DNA of 64,000 bases from JBBDWJ01 sp040902925 (GTDB lineage: Bacteria > Acidobacteriota > Terriglobia > Bryobacterales > UBA6623), in NCBI GenBank assembly GCA_040902925.1, contig JBBDWJ010000288.1:1-64000 (forward strand), given 5' to 3'. A model generated the notes under the pieces. The model was not told where the DNA came from and ran no database searches. It saw nothing but the letters and a program-made list of their open reading frames with translations. How positions within the stretch are numbered: position 1 is the stretch's first letter; each line of letters begins with the position of its first letter. Shown piece by piece: positions 19,153 to 26,081 of this stretch. A program made the translations under genes and the position numbers.

Positions 19153-19902
19153 TTACGGAGACCTCCGGGCCGCGGTCACCCAGGTTCGCAGGTTCGGAAT
19201 CAGGTCCTCAGCGGTGTTGTCGAAGCGCAGCGGCGTGATCGAGATCCGCCCGTCGCGAACCGCTGCGTAATCGCTGCCCGGCTCGGCGGTCTCAAGCGGT
19301 ATCTGCTCATCCATCCAATAGTGAGGACGCCCGCGAGGGTCGTGACCCTCGACCATGAGATTGCGCGAAATTTTGCGCGACTGACGCGTCACCTCGACAC
19401 CTTCATAGCGCGGGTGAGGGACGTTGACGTTCAGCGCGACTCCGGGCGGCAGGCCCTGTTCGACGACATGTACCGCCAGCTCGGCCGTAAAAGCAGCCGC
19501 GGGGCCGAAGTCGAGGTTCTCGCGTTCGGCGACCGACACCGCGATCGCCGGAATACCGTGCTTGGCCGCCTCAGCAGCTCCGGCTACGGTGCCCGAATAG
19601 AACACGTTCTCGCCCAGGTTTGGGCCGTTGTTAATTCCGGAAAGAACCAGGTCGGGATGAAAGTCGAGCACCAGGCACAGGGCCATCATCACGGCATCGG
19701 CCGGGGTACCGTCAACGGAGTAGCGCCGTTCCCCGACTTTGTGAAATCGCAGCGGCCGGCGCAGGGTGATCCCGCGGCTGGAGCCGCTTTGTTCAACGAG
19801 CGGGGCGAACACAAAGACTTCTCCGAGGGACGATACGGCTTTTTCCAGCGCAGCCAAACCCGGCGCGCCGATTCCATCGTCGTTGGTGATCAGGATACGC
19901 AA
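19153..19902 (-). CDS. surE: 5'/3'-nucleotidase SurE
   Basis: SurE removes phosphate from nucleoside monophosphates and is linked to stationary-phase survival. The 249-residue product begins RILITNDDGIGAPGL, the metal-binding NDDG signature. It has LVLSGINNGPNLGENVFYSGTVAGA in the middle, with the usual SGTVAGA motif, and LNVNVP further on. The length is normal. The start codon is TTG at 19902, because no in-frame ATG or GTG precedes the NDDG motif. It lies between merR-like and ybaK-like genes on the same strand. Confidence 0.95.
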   Translation of the reverse strand: MRILITNDDGIGAPGLAALEKAVSSLGEVFVFAPLVEQSGSSRGITLRRPLRFHKVGERRYSVDGTPADAVMMALCLVLDFHPDLVLSGINNGPNLGENVFYSGTVAGAAEAAKHGIPAIAVSVAERENLDFGPAAAFTAELAVHVVEQGLPPGVALNVNVPHPRYEGVEVTRQSRKISRNLMVEGHDPRGRPHYWMDEQIPLETAEPGSDYAAVRDGRISITPLRFDNTAEDLIPNLRTWVTAARRSP

Positions 19903-19965
19903 GTCTTACGGTGGTGAATCCGAGGGAGGCTTTGAGGCTCGCGCGCGCCGAGACCCGGCCCGGGA

Positions 19966-20394
19966 CTAGTGCTCGCTGAGCAGAGCCAAAATTTCCTGGA
20001 GTTCCCTCTTGATCGAGTGCAAGGGCGGGTCGCCGTCCTCGGGACGCTGCACAAAGGGCAACGCGTTCTGTTCCTTCTGCGTTGGGTGCCGCTTCTTGGT
20101 TCGCACGCGGTCCTGTAAAACTTTGCGCGCGCCGGCGATGGTGTAGCCTTCGGCGTAGAGCAGCCGCTTGATTTCGAGGACGGTCTCGACGTCTTTTCGC
20201 CGGTATTGGCGCTGGCCGTTGGAAGTCTTCTTCGGAGCGAGCGTGGGAAACTCGCCCTCCCAGAAACGCAGAACGTACGTCTCCACTCCGGCAAGCTCCG
20301 CGACGTCGCCGATTCGGAAGAACAGGCGATCCGGGATTTCTGGAGCCGCTGGTTGCGTTTGTTCGGAAACTTCCTGCGCCAACTGCTCAGCCAT
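19966..20394 (-). CDS. MerR-family transcriptional regulator
   Basis: This is a 142-residue regulator. Residues from about 24 form a MerR winged-helix domain: FFRIGDVAELAGVETYVLRFWEGEF, then the wing (NGQRQYRRKDVETVLEIKRLL) and EGYTIAGARKVLQ. The form with LRFWE and TIAGARK is the short MerR type found beside housekeeping genes in Acidobacteriota and delta-proteobacteria. The C-terminal 40 residues carry no recognisable effector domain. It ends 63 bases before surE and starts 11 bases after the stop of the glycosidase-like gene, so it may be the third gene of one transcript. Its target is unknown. Confidence 0.85.
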   Translation of the reverse strand: MAEQLAQEVSEQTQPAAPEIPDRLFFRIGDVAELAGVETYVLRFWEGEFPTLAPKKTSNGQRQYRRKDVETVLEIKRLLYAEGYTIAGARKVLQDRVRTKKRHPTQKEQNALPFVQRPEDGDPPLHSIKRELQEILALLSEH

Positions 20395-20404
20395 TGTTGA
20401 GCGT

Positions 20405-22549
20405 CTATGGTAACAGACCGGTGACAGCGACGCGAACCCGATGTGCGCCTTTTGGAAGGAAAAGGCTCCAGTGTTTTGTGCCTTTCAGAACGGGGATGGC
20501 CGCCGGTTGGCCGTCGACAAAGATGCTCTGCGGTTCCCTGTCCAGCAGGGCGATCGCCTGGGCGCGCGACTGGTACTCGAACTCGATGGCGTCGTCAGCG
20601 ACGGCGGCCCCCAGCAAATCCCCATTCAGATAAAGCAAGCGGGCCGGGGGTGGAGCTGCCGCAGGTCCGACGGTGTGGCGGCCGGCGGGCAGCCAAACGG
20701 TGTTGTCGTCCACGGCGGGCCACAGGCGGCCATCGACGGTAGCGGGACCTTTCCAGGAAACCCCCGCCGGCTGCGCGGCTGTCACCTCGATCCCGCTTTC
20801 CGTCCCGAGGGTGACGCGAGCGTCAGCCCCTGCGTGTGGCATCAGGTCCCAGTCCGGCGGCGAGATCGAATGCTCAAAATACAGCAGAACCCTCGGGAAC
20901 GCTTGCCCGGCGAGGTGCAAGAGTTGAAACAGCTCTGTCCCAACTTGTTTCTTGGTGGGGTAGGTTCTCTGGTAGCGCTCGACGATGTTGATATCGATCG
21001 CCAGGCGCCGCGGATCGATGGCCAGGGGCTGATAGCGGCGGGCGATTTCCTGATAGCGCTGTGGGCCGAGCGACCACAACGTGGCTGGATCTTCAATGAC
21101 CAAGCTGAAATCGTAGGTCTCGGCCAGCGGCAGCAGAGCCGCGGTATCGGCCCCGAGGAATTCCCGCATGCGGTCGTCAAAACGGTCATCGATTTGCGTG
21201 ACCGCGACATCGGCGCCCGGGAGTTCCTCACGGATGACTTCGAGCCAGCGAGTCTGAAGACTTAGCGCGAGTGCCGCGCGGTAATCGACGAAGTGCTCCC
21301 AGCCTTTGCGATCGCGGCTCCAGAAGTGAGGCGACTCCGGGTCGAACAGCTCTATCGGATCGAAGCCCATTTTCGCGCCGGCTTCGCGGCGTACCCAGTC
21401 GTTCAACGGCGTTAGGCGCGGCGGGTTGGACGGGCCGTGCAGCGACTCGAAATAAAGTTCGGCGAGATTTACGCCGTCCCAAGCGAAACGCCGCAGAAGC
21501 TGGCGAACTCCAGCCGCGACTTTGTCGAAGCAGTCCGGATCGGCGAGATTGATCAGCTTGCGCCAGTCGAGCTGGGCGTCCTGCAGTGTGGCTGTTTTCT
21601 CGCGGCAGCCGGGGTGTTGTTGCCAAAACTGTTCGCTGACGTGCGGCAGCTCCAGCCAGACGTATGCGAGTACGCCCTCGCGATGGCAGGCGGCGATCAA
21701 TGCGGCCAGGTATCTGTCTCGATCCCCGTCGGGCTCGAAAAAATGCCAGCCGCTGATGTGTAGCGCGGCGATGCCGGCTCGACGCCAACGGCGCGCCATG
21801 TAGCTGGGGTCAACGCGTGTCCGGTAGGAATAATCGAAGAATGCCCAGGTGCGAGATGCGCGGAAGGGCGGCACGAGCCCCATGTCGACGAGCGCGTGGA
21901 TGAGGTAGGGGAAACGCTCGTAGCCGCTGGGCCCAGGGTCGGTGATCGCCCACAGCACGCCGCCGGCCGGAGTCGAGACTCCGGCGAGTAATGGCGCGCG
22001 GCTTCGTTTTTCGTAAGCGAATACGGTGGCTTCGGGCGGCAGGGTGTAGACCGGCAATTCCGTAGGCTGCTCCCAAAAAATTCCGAGCTGCAGGTCGTGA
22101 ACGTCAATGACGGTGGCCACGCGGACGGTTTTGTCGGTAGGCCGAAAGCCGGCCTGGCGGGCCGCCGGCGAATCGCCCACGACGACGCGGAAGCGCGCCG
22201 GCTCTGTTATGGCCTGCAATCCGACGCTGGAGAGTACCGGCGCCCACAGCGTGGCGTCTTCGACCTGGACGGCGAGGTCGGGGAGGGCGGCGGATTGGGT
22301 TTGGGTTTCGGAGGCGGCGGGCGGCAGCGGCGTGGCGGCCAACGCGTTTGCAAAGGGCCGTGAGCCGGCGGCGAGCAGCGGGAGGGGAGAAGGAGAGGGC
22401 AACAAGGTGAATCCGTGTTCCATTCGGAACCTGGATTTTTCCGCGCGCAAGCCGGGAAGCGCCTGGGGGTCCGGAAATAGCAGCACCAGGAAAAGAACGG
22501 CAACACCGACATCGAACGCTCGAAGCCCCGCTAGGGGCGTCAGATTCAT
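20405..22549 (-). CDS. Putative TIM-barrel glycoside-hydrolase-like protein (GHL10/DUF4015-type), start uncertain
   Basis: The frame is a large exported protein of about 670-790 residues. A central barrel region contains RRAGIAALHISGWHFFEPDGD, an AYVWLELPHVSEQFW strand, WDGVNLAELYFES and LAIDINIVERY, which resemble glycosidase-like TIM barrels. Small beta domains precede and follow it. No catalytic pair can be assigned. The start is a problem. The frame is open upstream to 22777, but ATG 22549 lies inside a REP palindrome belonging to the RAYT element. ATG 22423 would lose the hydrophobic segment (VGVAVLFLVLLFPDPQALP). I chose 22549 because it keeps that segment. It is followed closely by the merR-like gene. 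Confidence 0.6.
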   Translation of the reverse strand: MNLTPLAGLRAFDVGVAVLFLVLLFPDPQALPGLRAEKSRFRMEHGFTLLPSPSPLPLLAAGSRPFANALAATPLPPAASETQTQSAALPDLAVQVEDATLWAPVLSSVGLQAITEPARFRVVVGDSPAARQAGFRPTDKTVRVATVIDVHDLQLGIFWEQPTELPVYTLPPEATVFAYEKRSRAPLLAGVSTPAGGVLWAITDPGPSGYERFPYLIHALVDMGLVPPFRASRTWAFFDYSYRTRVDPSYMARRWRRAGIAALHISGWHFFEPDGDRDRYLAALIAACHREGVLAYVWLELPHVSEQFWQQHPGCREKTATLQDAQLDWRKLINLADPDCFDKVAAGVRQLLRRFAWDGVNLAELYFESLHGPSNPPRLTPLNDWVRREAGAKMGFDPIELFDPESPHFWSRDRKGWEHFVDYRAALALSLQTRWLEVIREELPGADVAVTQIDDRFDDRMREFLGADTAALLPLAETYDFSLVIEDPATLWSLGPQRYQEIARRYQPLAIDPRRLAIDINIVERYQRTYPTKKQVGTELFQLLHLAGQAFPRVLLYFEHSISPPDWDLMPHAGADARVTLGTESGIEVTAAQPAGVSWKGPATVDGRLWPAVDDNTVWLPAGRHTVGPAAAPPPARLLYLNGDLLGAAVADDAIEFEYQSRAQAIALLDREPQSIFVDGQPAAIPVLKGTKHWSLFLPKGAHRVRVAVTGLLP

Positions 22550-22605
22550 AGCCCACGGCGTCAGCCGTGGGTAATCAACCATCGATGTCCGAGCCCTGTA
22601 AGGGC
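22525..22605 (+). repeat. Composite REP unit, left copy
   Basis: Three palindromes: GCCCC-GCTA-GGGGC (22525-22538), CCCACGGC-GTCA-GCCGTGGG (22552-22571) and GCCCT-GTA-AGGGC (22593-22605). The tag TTCATAG precedes the middle hairpin. The copy overlaps the 5' end of the glycosidase-like reading frame. Confidence 0.75.
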
Positions 22606-22667
22606 GGCACTTGGGAGTAGGAGGTGAAGTATCACAACGGTTGTCACCGCATGGCACGTTGTCATCC

Positions 22668-23114
22668 CTAGATATAGCGTTCGTCATATTGGATCTTGTG
22701 CCTCCTAAGGAACGTGAGGAATTCGTCCTCGAATGATTGTGACCTGTGGTGCTGTTGTTGCCGGGCGATGTAGTCATACACAGTCGTTCGTTTCGATTGA
22801 CTCACGCTGAACGCTGTATAGCCCCGCTGCCAACCGAACTGTTCTTTGCCCGGAAACTCCCGGCGCACCCACCGAGAGGAGTTGCATTTGATAACCCGCA
22901 TGATCTCCGCAAGACATCGGTCTGGCGGTATCGAGATCAAAAGATGAACGTGATCGTCAGCACCGTCGATGATGTAAATCTCGCTGCCGAATTGCTTGGC
23001 TATCTGGCGCATGTAGGGAAAAAGTCGCGGCGGAAGGTCTCCTTGCAGAAATTGTTGTCTTTCCTTGGTGGAGAAGATGGCATGCACCAAAATATCAGCG
23101 TGGCTGTGAGGCAT
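22668..23114 (-). CDS. IS200/IS605-family Y1 (REP-associated) transposase
   Basis: This 148-residue HUH tyrosine transposase carries HSHADILVHAIFSTK at the N-terminus and the metal-binding HUH motif DHVHLLISIP. The segment VIKCNSSRWVRREFPG and the likely nucleophile tyrosine in TVYDYIARQQQHH are also present. It ends in FLRRHKIQYDERYI, a C-terminus typical of a widespread IS200-like group. Such enzymes cut and rejoin single-stranded DNA at hairpins. Length and all motifs look intact, so it may be active. It is flanked on both sides by inverted REP units, which are its likely substrates. No TnpB partner is present. Confidence 0.9.
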   Translation of the reverse strand: MPHSHADILVHAIFSTKERQQFLQGDLPPRLFPYMRQIAKQFGSEIYIIDGADDHVHLLISIPPDRCLAEIMRVIKCNSSRWVRREFPGKEQFGWQRGYTAFSVSQSKRTTVYDYIARQQQHHRSQSFEDEFLTFLRRHKIQYDERYI

Positions 23115-23121
23115 GTCTGTC

Positions 23122-23201
23122 GCCCCTCCAGGGCTCTATTTTCTTTTTGCAAGAAACCCACGGCTTACGCCGTGGGCTATGATTCTTTCGCCCTTCGGGG
23201 C
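23122..23201 (-). repeat. Composite REP unit, right copy (inverted)
   Basis: In plus-strand order: GCCC-CTCCA-GGGC (23122-23134), CCCACGGC-TTAC-GCCGTGGG (23157-23176) and GCCC-TTCG-GGGC (23190-23201). Read on the minus strand it matches the left copy in order, tag sequence (ATCATAG) and spacing. Confidence 0.75.
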
Positions 23202-23287
23202 TAAGAAGAGGACGGTGCAGAGTACTTGCCGTTTCGGGCCGCGCCATTCGGACCTTCTCGCTCCTGGTCTCCTCCTGGTCTCACCCC

Positions 23288-25279
23288 TCAAAATCCTGCC
23301 GAATACCACAAGCTCACCCGCAAATCGAAATAGTTCGGCCGCCGCGGGTTGTAGGCATTCACTAAGTGCACGCCGCGCACGAAGCTGATCGAAAGATCCA
23401 TCGGGGGAGAAACGCCGGGCACGCGCAACCGCACGCCAGGTCCTGTTTCCACGAAGTTCGCCCAATAGAGGCGCTTCGCGTCGGCGGTCACGTTGAAGTT
23501 CCAGAACAGTTGCGCTTTGAGAGGACCGCGATCACTCAGGCGGTAGCCCGGCCGCAGTTGCACGTAGCCGATGGCATTGTTGTCGAAGCGGCTCACGTAG
23601 ACCGCGTCCGCGTTCGCCTCCAGGAAGCGCCCGGGTTCGCCACTGCCCAGAGTCGCCCCGCGCGTGTGAAACCAGCTTACGCCGCCGCGATAGTCGGGGC
23701 CTGCCCGCGGGACCCCCGCCGGCCTGCTGCCGAGGTAGTGAAATGCCTCGCCGGCCTCCGCCCACAGGATGAGCCGCGGGTTGACCTCGCCCCTCACCCC
23801 CACGCCAGCCACAAACGCGTTCTCCGAAAGAAACTGCGGAGTATCGCCACCCGTGCGCTGGCGGACGTCACCGGAAAACCGCAGGGAGAGATAGGGTTTT
23901 AGCGGCAAGCGCCCGATGCTGAACTCGGTCTTGATTTGCGAATAGTTGAAGAGGTCCTTGTAGCGGCTCGAGAACATCGGCAGGGACCACACCGATGTGG
24001 TTACGCGGCGAAATTGGGGCGACAAGTTTTCGTAGGACTGACGCGCCTGTCCGGAGACGTCCGGGTTCGGGCTTTCCGAGGCGATGCGGAACCAGCGGAC
24101 CGCCTCGCGGTCCTCACGCATCAGGTTGTGGACGACGCCTAGCTTGAGCGCGATCGCAAAATCCTCCGGGTTGATCTCATACGCGCGCAGAAGCTCGCGA
24201 CGGGCGTCCTGCAGATAGCTTTGCTTGAGACTCTTCTCGCCCAGTTCGCGGTGCGGGCGGGCTTCCTGCTCGCGGATCTGCCGCAGGCGCTCGCCGGCGC
24301 GCTCCGCCACAGCGGCGTCCGGACTCTGCACCGCCTTTTCCAGCAGCCGGACCGCTTCGACCGGGTTGTTGCGGACCAGATAGAAATCCGCGAGTTGCGC
24401 CGCCGCCAGCAGGTCGTTGGGATCTTGCGCGACGATGTGCTCGAATTCCCGCAACGCCTCTTCGCGCAGGTTGACCTGCAATAGCAGATACGCGAGGTCG
24501 CGGCGCAGGCGGTTGTCCGACGGGTCGAGATCGAGCGCGCGCCGGAACTCAGCGGCGTAGGGGAAGCGCCCGGGCAGATGGTCCTTGGCGGTTTCGGCGA
24601 TGCGCACGTCGGCCGACCGCGAGGCCAACAGCCACGCTCCGCGCGCTCCTTCCTCGTCGCCCGAAGAGTGGCGCGCCCGCGCCAGACTCAGCAGAATCTC
24701 GTCGGGCCGCTCCTCCGACGGGATGCTCCAAGCCGCTAGGTAGCGCGCGGCCGCCTTGCCGGGCTCGCCATGCTTCTCCAGCAGCTCCGCCAGCTCCAGT
24801 TGCACCGAACGGTTGCTCGGGTCGCGTTCGGCCGCCTCGGACCAGCGCTCGATCGCGCGACGCAGCTCACCGTCGACGTTCGCGAAGGCCGTGCGCGCGG
24901 TCTCCCGGACGTACGGATCCTTGCTCGCCGACAAGGTCCGAAACAGTTCGAATGCCCGCGCTTCCTGTTTCGTTTCATGGCACAGAAACGCCAGTTCGAG
25001 GGCGATGCGCTCGTCGGTGGGATCGAGTTCCCAGGCGCGCTCGAACATCGGCTTGGCCGACTCGGTCTCGCCCATGCGCAGATAGGTGTAGCCCAACTCC
25101 TTGTAGATCGAGGCTCGCTGGGGAGCGAGATTCGAAGCTTCGAGGAAACGGGCGACCGCTTCCGGATATTCTCCGGAGCGGAGGAGGACATAAGCTTTTT
25201 CGAGGGGATCGTGGGCGGGATCCGGGGCTTCCGCGGCTGTTAGCAAGCACGCAGGCGCCAGCAGCCAAAGGAATCTCAC
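23288..25279 (-). CDS. Exported TPR protein with C-terminal beta-barrel-like domain
   Basis: This is a 663-residue protein. A signal peptide (FLWLLAPACLLTAAEA) is followed by about 350 residues of tetratricopeptide repeats, for example ASIYKELGYTYLRMGETESAKPMFERAWELDP and later LAAAQLADFYLVRNNPVEAVRLLEKA. The last 230 residues are rich in alternating aromatic strands (LKPYLSLRFSGDV, GYVQLRPGYRLS, FDLRVSLWYSAGF) and end in Phe, as outer-membrane barrels do. TPR plus barrel is the layout of polysaccharide-export proteins such as PgaA and of the NfrA family, so a role in surface polysaccharide or phage adsorption is plausible. The start codon is GTG. Confidence 0.75.
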   Translation of the reverse strand: MRFLWLLAPACLLTAAEAPDPAHDPLEKAYVLLRSGEYPEAVARFLEASNLAPQRASIYKELGYTYLRMGETESAKPMFERAWELDPTDERIALELAFLCHETKQEARAFELFRTLSASKDPYVRETARTAFANVDGELRRAIERWSEAAERDPSNRSVQLELAELLEKHGEPGKAAARYLAAWSIPSEERPDEILLSLARARHSSGDEEGARGAWLLASRSADVRIAETAKDHLPGRFPYAAEFRRALDLDPSDNRLRRDLAYLLLQVNLREEALREFEHIVAQDPNDLLAAAQLADFYLVRNNPVEAVRLLEKAVQSPDAAVAERAGERLRQIREQEARPHRELGEKSLKQSYLQDARRELLRAYEINPEDFAIALKLGVVHNLMREDREAVRWFRIASESPNPDVSGQARQSYENLSPQFRRVTTSVWSLPMFSSRYKDLFNYSQIKTEFSIGRLPLKPYLSLRFSGDVRQRTGGDTPQFLSENAFVAGVGVRGEVNPRLILWAEAGEAFHYLGSRPAGVPRAGPDYRGGVSWFHTRGATLGSGEPGRFLEANADAVYVSRFDNNAIGYVQLRPGYRLSDRGPLKAQLFWNFNVTADAKRLYWANFVETGPGVRLRVPGVSPPMDLSISFVRGVHLVNAYNPRRPNYFDLRVSLWYSAGF

Positions 25280-25439
25280 TACGGCTACCGCCTGCTATTT
25301 CTTGAACCCATCTAAGCACAGTGCGGGGCCGGCTGCAACTTGCCCGCAACCGATGGAACGCTCAGGAGCAGAGTGCTGGGGGGCGCTACTCGAACTGACG
25401 AGTCGAATTGCCGCGGGCGCGGGCGGCCATGGGTGTCAG

Positions 25440-26048
25440 CTAGTTGCCGGAGGGTAGAGGAATCTCGAAATAAAACAGATCGCTGCCGGTGGTCATGTCG
25501 CGGATGCCCGAAATGTACATCGAAGCGCCGTCGAGCGAGCCGGTCCCGGTGTTGTAGTAGAAGAACCCGCTGGCGGTTGTGTGAGGAGCGACAACAGGCG
25601 CCTGGAACTCGCGCTGCGTAATCTCCGGCTTGGCGAGGGGCCCCTTTTTCACCTTCGGACCCCCGAGCGGGATCGGAATGTAAGAAGGCCGGTCTTTAGG
25701 CTTATGGCCCTTGGGGTTGAAGAACCCCAGGTCCTCGCCCGAAGTCGGCTCCAGCCCTTCGCGGCGGCCGTCGATCAAACGGACCTTCAATTGATCGAGG
25801 CCGAGCGGATGGTCGCTTTCGTTTGCAATCACCACAAGCACCGGCAGGAAGCCGTATTTGTACGGCTGAGCCTTGCCAAAAGCGCCCTTCTGCTCTTCCT
25901 CGCCTCGATAGGGCTGCACGGCAATCGTGACTCCGGCCTGCTCTTGGCGGGCGCTATACTCTTGCGCCGGCTTGACTTGGAAACGCTCGTCGGCGGCCGC
26001 CAGCCCGCTGGCCAGCAACAGCGGCAACGCGATCAGAAAGCCACGCAT
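25440..26048 (-). CDS. Exported protein of unknown function
   Basis: The 202-residue product has a signal peptide (RGFLIALPLLLASGLAAA) and then a soluble domain with GVTIAVQPYRGEEEQKGAFGK, VLVVIANESDHPLGLDQLKVRLID and a C-terminal ASGFFYYNTGTGSLDGASMYISGI. The strand-rich pattern suggests an immunoglobulin-like or DUF4352-type accessory domain, but I do not recognise a named family. ATG 26066 is an alternative start. It is divergent from the WaaA-LpxK gene with a spacer of only about 33 bases. Confidence 0.65.
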   Translation of the reverse strand: MRGFLIALPLLLASGLAAADERFQVKPAQEYSARQEQAGVTIAVQPYRGEEEQKGAFGKAQPYKYGFLPVLVVIANESDHPLGLDQLKVRLIDGRREGLEPTSGEDLGFFNPKGHKPKDRPSYIPIPLGGPKVKKGPLAKPEITQREFQAPVVAPHTTASGFFYYNTGTGSLDGASMYISGIRDMTTGSDLFYFEIPLPSGN

Positions 26049-26081
26049 ATACCCGTATGTTGACATAATGATGGGAACAAA

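Larger units (their letters stand above)
22525..23201. mobile_element. RAYT/IS200-type element: transposase gene flanked by inverted composite REP units
   Basis: The transposase gene at 22668-23114 is bounded on the left (22525-22605) and right (23122-23201) by two copies of a three-palindrome unit in inverted orientation. Reading inward from either end the order is the same: GCCCC-loop-GGGGC, then CCCACGGC-4-GCCGTGGG, then GAGCCCTG-x-AGGGC. The spacing after the middle hairpin is about 20 bases in both. A Y1 transposase bracketed by its own palindromes fits a REP-associated tyrosine transposase (RAYT) unit. Confidence 0.75.
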
